From MGIIb-O5 sp036154155 (GTDB taxonomy: Archaea; Thermoplasmatota; Poseidoniia; Poseidoniales; Thalassarchaeaceae), in the NCBI GenBank assembly GCA_036154155.1, contig JAYZLP010000049.1, forward strand, positions 1 through 56,522: a DNA stretch of 56,522 nucleotides, in the 5' to 3' direction. The notes under the pieces are model-generated. The model was not told the DNA's origin and ran no database searches. It saw nothing but the letters and a program-made list of their open reading frames with translations. This document shows positions 1-9,255 of this stretch, one piece after another (positions within the stretch are counted from its first letter, which is position 1; the number at the start of each line of letters is the position of its first letter). The position numbers were made by a program, and so were the translations under genes.

Positions 1-21
1 TCCTCCGAGATTGACAACATC

Positions 22-468
22 ATGGGGATCATCAGGGAGCAAGCTGCATCTAGGAGAAGGAGCAGGACCGGAAGGGTCACCATTTCCAGAAGCGCCCTTC
101 TAGATGAAGACATACCTGTGGGCGATGACAGATTCAATGTCCTAAACCACCAACTCGTACCTCATCATGACCTAGTTCCGGAGGAAGACGAGGAGATGGT
201 CCTCTCTCCATGGGGCATGATAGAGAAGGACAACGACGGAAACACCCGTCTTGCCAGAGAACTACTTCCGAAGATCCTAATCACCGATCCAGCCGTCCAG
301 GCCATCAAGGAAATTGAGGAAGAGAAGAGGCGGATTGAGATCGAGGAAGGCACCAGGGAAGATGACTACCCTGCCGGTTGGCTGAGGAACAGAGTGGTCA
401 AGGTAGTAAGGTACAGCAGGTCAGCGGGCGCCAGCACCGCTTACCGACTAATCGTAGAGAGCAACTGA
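22..468 (+). CDS. rpoH: RNA polymerase subunit H (RpoH/Rpo5), N-terminally extended
   Basis: Subunit H is the small RPB5-like subunit of the archaeal RNA polymerase. Two blocks are recognisable: the early FNVLNHQLVPHHDLVPEE segment (about residues 38-55) and the C-terminal RNRVVKVVRYSRSAGASTAY segment (about residues 122-141), with LPKILITDPAVQAI between them. Family members are usually about 75-85 residues, so this 148-residue protein has an N-terminal extension of about 35 residues and internal insertions rich in Glu/Arg. The frame is open from base 1 and ATG 22 is only the first start inside the window, so the true start could lie upstream. It ends 10 bases before rpoB, as expected for the conserved rpoH-B-A'-A'' operon. 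Confidence 0.88.
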   Translation: MGIIREQAASRRRSRTGRVTISRSALLDEDIPVGDDRFNVLNHQLVPHHDLVPEEDEEMVLSPWGMIEKDNDGNTRLARELLPKILITDPAVQAIKEIEEEKRRIEIEEGTREDDYPAGWLRNRVVKVVRYSRSAGASTAYRLIVESN

Positions 469-478
469 GGTGAAGTAG

Positions 479-3400
479 GTGAAGCAAATAGTAGAGAGTT
501 ATTTCGCGCATAGAAGCATGGTTAACCATCAATTGGCATCCTACAATGACTGCGTCCCTGGGGATGGAAGAACCAGCAGGATGGAGAGGATTGTCAGGAG
601 CATCAGGATCGGCAGCGACGACCCTCTTGCAGAGGTTCCTGGAGGGGAAGATGCAGGGGGCATGATCAAGCTCGACGTTCTTGACAAGGAGATATTCATC
701 AGGATGAAAGGAATCAGGCTTGGGGCGCCCACGGTAAGAGAGGCCAATGGCGCAGAGCACCCAGCAACTCCCTTGGAATGCAGACTCAGGAAGCTAACAT
801 ATTTCTCACCTATCTACATGGACTTCAGAATTTACAGAGACGACCTTCCCACAACCGATGGCGCCGACCTTGGTTTCATTGAGGAGGAAGGGGTCCATAT
901 CGGAAACCTGCCAATCATGGTCCGCTCCGCAAGGTGCAACCTTCACCCCGACCACATCGCCGGTACTCAGGAGAAGTCCAGAAAGCTATCTCCCACGACA
1001 ACACCCGAAGATGCAGATACTCTGAAGAAACTTCTGAGGAAGGCCGGAGAGGATCCTTTGGACCCAGGCGGATACTTCATCATCAACGGAACAGAGAGGG
1101 TCCTAATTTCTATGGAGGATCTAGCTCCTAATCGGGTAACTGTGGAGAAGAACAAGAAGTACGCTCACGAGACAGAAGTGGCGAAGATATTCTCACAGAA
1201 GGACGGCGTAAGGAAGCCAATCAACGTCGAGAAGCGAAGAGATGGCATGTTGATGGTCAAGATCCCAAGTGCAGGGACAACTGCAATTCCAGTAGTTCTT
1301 CTGATGAGGGCTCTAGGAATGGAGAACGATAGGGACATTTTCTCAGCCATAGCTGGGCCGGTGGAGGCAATGAAGTACACAGTTGCCAACCTGAATGATG
1401 TCAAAGACAATCCCGAATATGGAGTCGACAACACAGAGGAGGCAATGGCGTGGCTCGAGAAGAAATTCGCTGCGGGTCAGCAGAAGGAATACAGGGAGTC
1501 CCGTATCCAGAATCTGCTCGACAAGGAACTTCTTCCCCACTTGGGCTCTAACGATGAGGTCAGAACCAAGAAGGCAATTTTCCTAGGCAGAATAGTACGC
1601 CAGGTTCTCGAGATGGCAATCACCAATAGGGACCCAAATGACAAGGATCACTATGCCAACAAGAGGGTCCGTCTAGCAGGGGACCTGATGGAGGATCTGT
1701 TCAGGGTCGGCGTTCAGGGGCTTGCGAGGGACCTTAAGTATCAACTCGAAAGGCATCACAACAGAAAGAGGGAGCTCAAAATCAACTCCTGCCTAAGGCC
1801 TGATGTACTTACTTCCAAGATAATGCACGCACTTGCCACAGGCAACTGGGTAGGCGGAAGGTCTGGAGTCAGCCAGCTCCTAGACAGGACGACGTATCTG
1901 GCATCTCTTTCACATATGCGTAGAGTGACAAGCCCCCTCGTCAGGAGCCAACCGCACTTCGAGGCACGAGATCTTCATCCCACTCACTGGGGTAGGCTAT
2001 GTCCCAATGAAACCCCGGAAGGACAAAACTGCGGCCTTGTAAAGAACGCTGCCCAGATGATAGATGTTTCAGAAGAGGTGGCCGAGGAAGACGTCAAGGA
2101 ACTACTGGTTGAGGCAGGTGTAGATCCTAGTCCAGAGGGTTGGGCGGATGGTTCAAGAATCCACGTTAACGGTGACATCTTCGGCCTCCACAAGAGGCCG
2201 AACAAGCTCGTCTCCCAGTTCAAGCGCCGACGCCGTTCTGGCAGGATAAGGCCAGAGGTCAGCATCAGGCACGACACAGAAAACAGGGACGTCTACATCA
2301 ACACTGACAGGGGTAGGATAATGCGCCCCCTCCTAGTTCTAGAGGATGGTACATTGACACTTTCCAAGTTCCACTTGGAGGGACTAGAATCAGGAGAAAT
2401 AACATTCTCAGATTTGGTATCTTCTGGAGTTATTGAGTGGGTTGACGCTGAAGAGGAGGAAGACCTTCTGATAGCACCAAGGCCATTCGATCTACCAGAA
2501 GTTTCTCCAAAGAACAAGCGCCCAATTGACCCCTCAATGGTCAAGTGGCTGAATCTCGGGGACGAGGAGATTTCCAAGGCAAGGCTTTCAGTCGATGTCA
2601 AAATGCCTGACGGCTCTACTGTAACCGAGAAGTTTTCCCTCCCTCTCAATTACCATCAAGACAACGTCGATGACCTCAGGAAGAAAGAGAAGAAGGGCAA
2701 CACAGTTTTGGTTTACACGCACGTAGAAATCGATCCACAACTAATCCTAGGTGTCTGCGCTGCTCTCGTCCCCTATCCTGAGCATAACTCCACTCCAAGG
2801 GTCACTGGCGGGACTGCAATGGTAAAGCAGAGTCTTGGCCTCCCAAGCGCGAACTACCGCCTAAGGCCAGACACAAGAGCGCATGTGATGCATTACCCAC
2901 AGAAGTCTCTAGTCGGCACTCGTGCAATGGACACTACTAACTTCAACAGCAGACCAGGAGGTCAGAACCTTGTGGTCGCTATCATGAGTCACCACGGTTA
3001 CAATATGCAGGACGCTGTAGTGATGAACAAGGCATCAATAGAGAGAGCACTAGGAAGGTCGACCTTCATTCGAACGTACAATGCTGAGAATCGCAGATTC
3101 CCCGGTGGCCAGGAAGAAAGGATAGAGGTCCCTGGAACCGGTCTCGACGAGATCAAGGGAATGAAGTCCTTCGACAGTTACTCGCACCTAGAGAGGGATG
3201 GCCTACCCGTGCCTGAGGAGTTCCTCACAAGTGGGGGCTCAGATTCAGCAGTCCTAGTTGGGAAGACAAGCCCCCCGAGGTTCCTCGAGGAAGCACACGG
3301 CGCGTTCCTACAAGCACAGGAAAGAAGGGAGTCATCCATGATGGTTCGCCATGGGGAGCATGGATGGGTAGACAATGTGTTCGTCACCGAATCTCTTGAT

Positions 3401-4195
3401 TCTGGAAGGCTAGTGAGGATTACTCTGAGGACAAATAAGATTCCCGAACTGGGTGATAAATTCGCAAGCAGGCACGGGCAGAAGGGAATTATTGGAAGGA
3501 TTGTTGAGGAAAGCGATATGCCCTTCACGTCCGATGGAGTAGTTCCTGACCTAATCATCAACCCCCACGCAATCCCCTCTCGCATGACGGTTGCCCACGT
3601 CCTAGAGATGATAGGGGGCAAGGTCGGAGCCATGGAGGCAAGGAGAATTGACGGAACTGCTTTTACTGGCGAGAAGGAGGAGTCATTGAGATCAGGATTG
3701 CTCAGAAACGGATTCAACCACACTGGCAGGGAGAGCATGATCAGTGGAGAGACGGGTGAAGAATATCCAGTAGATGTTTTCGTCGGGGTAATCTATTACC
3801 AGAGGCTTCACCACTTAGTCAGCAGCAAACTACACGCTAGGAGCAGGGGAAGGGTACAGATCCTGACTAGACAACCAACTGAGGGTAGGGCAAGGCAAGG
3901 TGGCCTAAGGTTCGGTGAAATGGAAAGAGACTGCCTCATCTCGCACGGTGCATCAATGGTGATCAAGGACAGGCTCTTGGATGAATCAGATGGCTGGCCC
4001 CTAATGGTATGCAATACCCCTAGGTGCGGGCACATCGCGTACTATGACTGGAAGAGGCGAACTACGGTCTGCCCCTCCTGCGGTGACAGGGCTGATGTAC
4101 ACTCAGTGCAGACATCTTACGCATTCAAACTACTCCTGGACGAAATGAAGAGCCTTGGAGTCGCTATGAGACTTGAACTGGAGGACCGAAGATGA
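479..4195 (+). CDS. rpoB: RNA polymerase subunit B (fused B''/B')
   Basis: This is the second-largest catalytic subunit of RNA polymerase, as one uninterrupted 1238-residue chain; many other euryarchaea split it into B'' and B'. Visible landmarks are HPTHWGRLCPNETPEGQNCG near residues 499-518, the KFASRHGQKGIIG block near residue 994 and a C-terminal zinc site (CxxxxC then CPSC, about 1178-1203). It starts at GTG 479, directly downstream of a purine-rich GAGGTGAAG stretch. Its stop overlaps the rpoA' start by 4 bases (ATGA), indicating translational coupling. The identity is certain from the catalytic motifs. Confidence 0.98.
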   Translation: MKQIVESYFAHRSMVNHQLASYNDCVPGDGRTSRMERIVRSIRIGSDDPLAEVPGGEDAGGMIKLDVLDKEIFIRMKGIRLGAPTVREANGAEHPATPLECRLRKLTYFSPIYMDFRIYRDDLPTTDGADLGFIEEEGVHIGNLPIMVRSARCNLHPDHIAGTQEKSRKLSPTTTPEDADTLKKLLRKAGEDPLDPGGYFIINGTERVLISMEDLAPNRVTVEKNKKYAHETEVAKIFSQKDGVRKPINVEKRRDGMLMVKIPSAGTTAIPVVLLMRALGMENDRDIFSAIAGPVEAMKYTVANLNDVKDNPEYGVDNTEEAMAWLEKKFAAGQQKEYRESRIQNLLDKELLPHLGSNDEVRTKKAIFLGRIVRQVLEMAITNRDPNDKDHYANKRVRLAGDLMEDLFRVGVQGLARDLKYQLERHHNRKRELKINSCLRPDVLTSKIMHALATGNWVGGRSGVSQLLDRTTYLASLSHMRRVTSPLVRSQPHFEARDLHPTHWGRLCPNETPEGQNCGLVKNAAQMIDVSEEVAEEDVKELLVEAGVDPSPEGWADGSRIHVNGDIFGLHKRPNKLVSQFKRRRRSGRIRPEVSIRHDTENRDVYINTDRGRIMRPLLVLEDGTLTLSKFHLEGLESGEITFSDLVSSGVIEWVDAEEEEDLLIAPRPFDLPEVSPKNKRPIDPSMVKWLNLGDEEISKARLSVDVKMPDGSTVTEKFSLPLNYHQDNVDDLRKKEKKGNTVLVYTHVEIDPQLILGVCAALVPYPEHNSTPRVTGGTAMVKQSLGLPSANYRLRPDTRAHVMHYPQKSLVGTRAMDTTNFNSRPGGQNLVVAIMSHHGYNMQDAVVMNKASIERALGRSTFIRTYNAENRRFPGGQEERIEVPGTGLDEIKGMKSFDSYSHLERDGLPVPEEFLTSGGSDSAVLVGKTSPPRFLEEAHGAFLQAQERRESSMMVRHGEHGWVDNVFVTESLDSGRLVRITLRTNKIPELGDKFASRHGQKGIIGRIVEESDMPFTSDGVVPDLIINPHAIPSRMTVAHVLEMIGGKVGAMEARRIDGTAFTGEKEESLRSGLLRNGFNHTGRESMISGETGEEYPVDVFVGVIYYQRLHHLVSSKLHARSRGRVQILTRQPTEGRARQGGLRFGEMERDCLISHGASMVIKDRLLDESDGWPLMVCNTPRCGHIAYYDWKRRTTVCPSCGDRADVHSVQTSYAFKLLLDEMKSLGVAMRLELEDRR

Positions 4196-7100
4196 GTGCT
4201 AGAAATGCAGCAAAGATCCCAAAGAGGATAGAGGCGATAAAGTTCACACTGATGGACCCAAACGAAATTAGGAAGATGTCCTCAGTAGAGGTCAAAACCG
4301 CTGACACATACAAAGACGATGGCCATCCATACAAGCAGGGCCTCATGGACCCAAAAATGGGAGTCATTGACCCGGGGGTAAGGTGCGAGACATGTGGCAA
4401 CAAGCACGACGAGTGCCCAAGTCACTTCGGGCACATAGCTCTGGAGCTTCCAGTGATGCATATAGGATTCACCAATCTGATCAAGACATCCCTCAAGTCG
4501 ACCTGTAACACGTGCAGCAAGATTCTACTGCACGATAAGCCTGACACCCATCCAGTTGACCCTGAGAAGTCTGAGCAGGACTACTACGAGGAGAAGGTAA
4601 AGGATGTCATGATTAAGCACGGGGTTGGATCTTCGGAATTCAAGAACGTAATCAAGGACATTGAAAAGGAGTGTTCAAGCAAAAAGAGGACAATTTGCAT
4701 GCACTGTGGTAGTGAGCAGGGCAAGATTATCCTGGACAAGCCCTCGACATTCAAGGAGAAGAAAGAAAACAAGGGTGAGCACAAACTCAACGCTCGCGAC
4801 ATCAGGGAGTGGCTTGAGAGAATTCCGGACGAGCACCTTATCTTCCTTGGGATGGACAAGGACGCAGCAAGGCCTGAGTGGACCATTATGAAGGTCCTTC
4901 CAGTGCCCCCAATAACTGTTAGGCCCTCAATAACACTGGACAGCGGCGATAGATCAGAGGATGACCTTACTCACAAGCTAGTCGACGTTCTGAGAATCAA
5001 TCAACGCCTCAGAGAAAACCGAGATGCTGGTGCGCCTCAGTTGATTGTCGAGGACCTTTGGGAGCTCCTGCAGTACCACTGTACAACGTATTTCGACAAT
5101 CAAACTAGTGGGATACCCCCTGCTAGGCATCGCTCAGGAAGGCCACTGAAGACCCTAGCTCAGAGGCTCAAAGGAAAGGAAGGAAGGTTCAGGAGTAACC
5201 TCTCTGGAAAGAGAGTAAACTTCTGTGCTCGGACTGTAATCAGCCCAGACCCCAATCTTGGAATTAACGAGGTTGGAATCCCCACTCAAACGGCCAAAGA
5301 ACTGACTGTCCCTATCCGAGTCACTAGCCGTAACAGGGAGCAACTAAGGCAGATGATCCTACGGGGGCCTGACGTCCACCCAGGGGTCAACTACATCATC
5401 AGGGGCGACAAGTTCAGAGTCAGAATCACCGATCGAACCAAGTTCATTTGGTCCGGTTTCAGATGCCTAAATCCAGAGTGCCATTCGGGAAGTGAAGATG
5501 AGCCCTACACTGGCTATAGGCCGGATCTGAATGAAGTCCTACCGGCTCCTAATTTCCTACCCGGATTGGAGCTAATGAAGCAAATGCGAAGAAATTCCAT
5601 CGGGGACCTGGAGGAGGAATGGGGCGTTGACTTAGAAAACACCCTCCGTAACCTAAGGGGGGAGGATGAAAGGGGCCTGCCCTTGCCAGAAGCCGACCAA
5701 AGAGCCTCAATTCACTATAGGTGGAAGTGGGAGATGGAGAATCCGGGAGAGTACCTCCCAGAACATCTCGAGGTCAAGTGCCCCCATTGTGGAAGCCCGG
5801 AAGTCGAAGACGACTACGGCAATGCATACAGTACCGACGTAGAAGACAGACTAAGCACACATGACTTGGATGGAAATCCAAAGCCCGGGGTAATTGTTGA
5901 ACGCCACTTAATTGACGGTGATGTTGCCCTGTTCAACAGGCAACCATCCCTACATCGCATGTCCATGATGGTTCACGAGGTCAGGGTGATGCCAGGTAAG
6001 ACATTCAGATTCAATCTTGCTGATTGCACCCCCTACAACGCGGACTTCGATGGCGATGAGATGAACCTTCACGTAATACAAAGCGAGGAAGCTAGGGCAG
6101 AGGCCAAGATTCTCATGCGCGTGCAGGAGCACATCATAACCCCGAGGTACGGTGGAAGCGTCATTGGCGGTATCCACGACCACATATCGGGTGCATACCT
6201 CCTGACTCACGGGGATAGGGTTCTACCAAAGAATCTGGTAATGCAGGTCCTAGGTGACACTAACTGGGACGGAGAACTCCCTCCGGAAGTTGAGGAGAAT
6301 GGGGTAATTGGGTATCGTGGAAGCGACGTCCTCAGCTTGATCGTTCCCGAAGGCTTCAATTTGGATTATGTAAGCAGAATTGGAGACAGCGTGAAGGTGA
6401 CCAAGGGAGACGTCTCAGGCACTATTGACAAGAGAGGCATAGGCGCAGAGGACGGAAGATTGCTAGACGCAGTTGTTCACACTCATGGCCCAGAGGCCGG
6501 TGCAGAATTCCTCGACAGGATGACTAGGATGACCATCTCCATATGCACTTCTATGGGATTCACCACGGGTATAGATGACGAAGACCTGCCCCCAGAGGCC
6601 AAGGCCGAGATAGCGAAGATAAACAAGAAGGGAAGCGACGCCGTCGACGAAGAACTGGCCAAGTTCGGTAAGGATGGGAGGAGGTATGAAACAAGACCCG
6701 GAAGAACCCCTGTGGAGACACTGGAGGAGAACATCCTGATGATCCTGGATGAGGCAAAGACAGAGTCAGGAAATATCGCCAAGACATATCTGGGATCAGA
6801 TAACGCTGCTGTAATGATGGCAACTTCAGGTGCCAGGGGGTCCATGGACAACCTAGCAATGATGGCCGGATCAATAGGCCAGCCCAAGGTCAGGGGTAAG
6901 AGACTAGAAAGGGGCTATCAGGATCGCGTATTGGCACACTTCCCACGAAATGCCAAAGGCGCGCAGGAGAAGGGTTTCGTAGGCTCGTCATTCAAGAGGG
7001 GTCTAGAGCCCACTGAATTCTTCATGCTTTCTGTCTCGGGCAGGGAGTCCCTCGTAGACACCGCTGTAAGAACGGCAAAGTCTGGTTACATGCAGAGGAG

Positions 7101-7284
7101 ACTGATCAATGCAATGGACGACTTGAAGGTCGCAAACGATGGAAGGGGTTCAGTAAGGAACACCGCTGACAGAATCATACAGTTCGAATATGGAGAGGAC
7201 GGAGTTGATCCGGCAAGAAGCCGTGGCGGGATGCCGTTCGACGTCTCTCAGGTTTTGGATGATGCTCTAGGGGGTGACAACTGA
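4192..7284 (+). CDS. rpoA1: RNA polymerase subunit A' (Rpo1N)
   Basis: This is the N-terminal part of the largest RNA polymerase subunit. The catalytic Mg-binding loop NADFDGDEMN lies at about residues 616-625. The N-terminal zinc sites are CxxC...CxxH at about 65-81 and CNTC/CMHC near 107 and 170. The bridge-helix region (TEFFMLSVSGRESLVDTA) precedes the typical QFEYGEDGVDP ending. At 1030 residues it is clearly longer than the usual 870-910. The excess is largely a segment at about residues 416-566 holding a CxxxxC pair and a CPHC pair, inserted before VERHLIDGDVALFNRQPSLH. It overlaps rpoB by 4 bases and shares one base with rpoA''. Confidence 0.98.
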   Translation: MSARNAAKIPKRIEAIKFTLMDPNEIRKMSSVEVKTADTYKDDGHPYKQGLMDPKMGVIDPGVRCETCGNKHDECPSHFGHIALELPVMHIGFTNLIKTSLKSTCNTCSKILLHDKPDTHPVDPEKSEQDYYEEKVKDVMIKHGVGSSEFKNVIKDIEKECSSKKRTICMHCGSEQGKIILDKPSTFKEKKENKGEHKLNARDIREWLERIPDEHLIFLGMDKDAARPEWTIMKVLPVPPITVRPSITLDSGDRSEDDLTHKLVDVLRINQRLRENRDAGAPQLIVEDLWELLQYHCTTYFDNQTSGIPPARHRSGRPLKTLAQRLKGKEGRFRSNLSGKRVNFCARTVISPDPNLGINEVGIPTQTAKELTVPIRVTSRNREQLRQMILRGPDVHPGVNYIIRGDKFRVRITDRTKFIWSGFRCLNPECHSGSEDEPYTGYRPDLNEVLPAPNFLPGLELMKQMRRNSIGDLEEEWGVDLENTLRNLRGEDERGLPLPEADQRASIHYRWKWEMENPGEYLPEHLEVKCPHCGSPEVEDDYGNAYSTDVEDRLSTHDLDGNPKPGVIVERHLIDGDVALFNRQPSLHRMSMMVHEVRVMPGKTFRFNLADCTPYNADFDGDEMNLHVIQSEEARAEAKILMRVQEHIITPRYGGSVIGGIHDHISGAYLLTHGDRVLPKNLVMQVLGDTNWDGELPPEVEENGVIGYRGSDVLSLIVPEGFNLDYVSRIGDSVKVTKGDVSGTIDKRGIGAEDGRLLDAVVHTHGPEAGAEFLDRMTRMTISICTSMGFTTGIDDEDLPPEAKAEIAKINKKGSDAVDEELAKFGKDGRRYETRPGRTPVETLEENILMILDEAKTESGNIAKTYLGSDNAAVMMATSGARGSMDNLAMMAGSIGQPKVRGKRLERGYQDRVLAHFPRNAKGAQEKGFVGSSFKRGLEPTEFFMLSVSGRESLVDTAVRTAKSGYMQRRLINAMDDLKVANDGRGSVRNTADRIIQFEYGEDGVDPARSRGGMPFDVSQVLDDALGGDN

Positions 7285-8855
7285 TGGTCGTCAAGAGTGC
7301 AACAAAGAAGAAACTGATGGATCTCCAGATAGACGAGGAATACGCCCACAAGCTCGCAGATGACAGAAAGTGGGACGATGTAAAAATCCTCACTGCGGGA
7401 CAGATTGCTCAAATCTGCGGAATCGACTCAGGAACTGCTCAGAGAATCCATGACCTCATGGCATCCTCATCCAAGTCCGCCAGATCTGCCGCCGCATCCA
7501 CTGAGAAGACCATGGTCAGGAGGAAGTCAGCTGCATCACGCCGAAGGCGTAAGACAATGTTGCCCCTTCAGTCCTATGACCCAGAGGACAAGATGGTTCA
7601 GGTGATGAGGGACATAGATCATCACGATGAGATTTACAAGCAACTCCAGACCGCTTGCGAGGAGGAAAACGTCAGCCTTACGCCTAGGATGGTCATGGAT
7701 CTGACAGAAGGAATCAGGGCTCGAGGAGAATCGAAAGTAACTCCTGCCAAGGCTAGGAAGGTGATTCAATCAGCAAAGAACTCCCTGAACAGGTCCAGTG
7801 CGGACCCCCACGAGGCAGTTGGAATAACCACTGCTCAATCCATCGGAGAGCCTGGAACGCAGATGACCATGAGAACCTTCCATTATGCGGGTGTAGCTAC
7901 AGTCAACGTGACACAAGGTCTACCAAGGATCATAGAGATAGTCGATGCAAGAAAATCCCCAAACACCCCAACAATGAGGATATTCCTAGAGGAATTCAAC
8001 AGCAAGGGCAAGCCCCTCAGGACGAATGAGAAGCTAGTAAGGGGCATCGCCGCAGGCTTGGAGGCTACTACAACCAGCGACATTGCAAACATAGACGTCG
8101 AGGTCGCGCAGCGATACTTGAGCCTCAAACTCGTAAATTCTAACATGCGACTGAAGAACATGAACGGGGCCGAGGTTAGGGACAAGCTGCAAAGAGCACT
8201 ACGACTATTCATCCAGGCCGATTCCGACGAGAAGCCAAAGGAACTCAAGATCATCCCCGGAGTTTCAAAGGAGGAAGATTTGGAGAATCTAGCCACTGAC
8301 CCTCCGACCTATACAGATCTCCTACAGTTGGAGGACAAGATAAAGAAATTGCAACTGAAGGGCATCAGGGGAATCGAACGCGCAAACGTTCAAGCTGGTG
8401 AGAACGGAGAATACTACATCTCCACAATAGGTTCAAACCTAGCTAAAGTCAGCGAGTTCGCAGGCATAGACCGTTCTAGAACATACACCAACAACATCAA
8501 TGAGATTCATTCCTACCTCGGAATTGAGGCTGCTAGGCAGGCTATCATCAATGAGATGAGTGACACACTTGAGGGAGCTGGCCTCGACGTCGATGTTAGG
8601 CACCTTCTGATGGTCGCCGATGTAATGACCAGCGAGGGTGAAGTCAGAGCGATAGGAAGGCACGGTGTCAGCGGTACCAAGCATAGCATATTGGCCCGTT
8701 CGGCGTTCGAGGTCACAGTTACTCATCTATTGAGGGCTGGAATTATCGGAGAGCGTGACGAACTTAAGGGAGTCACAGAGAACATCGTCGTCGGACAGCC
8801 AATCGCACTCGGCACTGGTAGTGTTGATCTGTTCTACATCCCTGAAGAGGCATGA
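7284..8855 (+). CDS. rpoA2: RNA polymerase subunit A'' (Rpo1C) with N-terminal HhH-like extension
   Basis: This is the C-terminal part of the largest subunit, carrying the trigger-loop region. The ITTAQSIGEPGTQMTMRTFH motif begins at about residue 181 and the ISTIGSNLAKV...TNNINEIHSYLGIEAAR block follows. It is 523 residues against about 380-400 in most archaea. The extra part is N-terminal: residues 1-60 look like a helix-hairpin-helix or Rad51-N-like domain (ILTAGQIAQICGIDSGTAQR), then a Ser/Ala-rich and Arg-rich linker (RRKSAASRRRRKT). The ATG shares one base with the rpoA' stop. The core function is certain; the role of the extension is unknown. Confidence 0.97.
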   Translation: MVVKSATKKKLMDLQIDEEYAHKLADDRKWDDVKILTAGQIAQICGIDSGTAQRIHDLMASSSKSARSAAASTEKTMVRRKSAASRRRRKTMLPLQSYDPEDKMVQVMRDIDHHDEIYKQLQTACEEENVSLTPRMVMDLTEGIRARGESKVTPAKARKVIQSAKNSLNRSSADPHEAVGITTAQSIGEPGTQMTMRTFHYAGVATVNVTQGLPRIIEIVDARKSPNTPTMRIFLEEFNSKGKPLRTNEKLVRGIAAGLEATTTSDIANIDVEVAQRYLSLKLVNSNMRLKNMNGAEVRDKLQRALRLFIQADSDEKPKELKIIPGVSKEEDLENLATDPPTYTDLLQLEDKIKKLQLKGIRGIERANVQAGENGEYYISTIGSNLAKVSEFAGIDRSRTYTNNINEIHSYLGIEAARQAIINEMSDTLEGAGLDVDVRHLLMVADVMTSEGEVRAIGRHGVSGTKHSILARSAFEVTVTHLLRAGIIGERDELKGVTENIVVGQPIALGTGSVDLFYIPEEA

Positions 8856-8873
8856 GGAAAAGGTGGAATTGAA

Positions 8874-9170
8874 ATGGACCTAGGTAGAAATCTGAAACAG
8901 GGCCTGAATACAGGAAAGATGCTGTTCGGCCAGAGGGAGACAATGGGCGCCTGCGACAAGGGGGAGGCTAGGCTAGTTATCGTAGCCGCGAACTGTCCCG
9001 AGGACTTCATCGACAGTATGTCCGAAAGTCACCCAAACATAACGATGCACAGAGTCGGCCTCGTCAATAGGCAACTCGGAGCCGCGTGTGCAAAGCCGTT
9101 CCCCGTCAGCGCACTTTGCGTAATTGACCCCGGACAGAGTGATTTACTTTCTCTGCAGTCCAACCTTTAG
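8874..9170 (+). CDS. rpl30e: Ribosomal protein L30e-like protein
   Basis: A 98-residue protein of the L30e/L7Ae fold family. It is recognised by size, by the KTGKMLFGQRETM-like N-terminal part (NTGKMLFGQRETMGACDKGE), the hydrophobic LVIVAANCPEDF strand and the position straight after rpoA''. In many archaea this locus continues rpl30e-nusA-rps12-rps7; here it does not. Eighteen bases separate it from rpoA'', with a GAGGAAAAGGTGG ribosome-binding region before the ATG. It is expected to be a component of the large ribosomal subunit. Confidence 0.85.
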   Translation: MDLGRNLKQGLNTGKMLFGQRETMGACDKGEARLVIVAANCPEDFIDSMSESHPNITMHRVGLVNRQLGAACAKPFPVSALCVIDPGQSDLLSLQSNL

Positions 9171-9255
9171 CCGTACGTGAGCATATTCCCACATTCCCCT
9201 CTCCCAAGGGGCTACTGGCCAATACCATTCAAGCGTACTACCCCTCCCTAGGCAT

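Noticed and set aside
3178..3738. Long minus-strand open frame inside rpoB
   Set aside because: Antisense shadow of a highly conserved gene; Ser/Leu-rich composition typical of such shadows.
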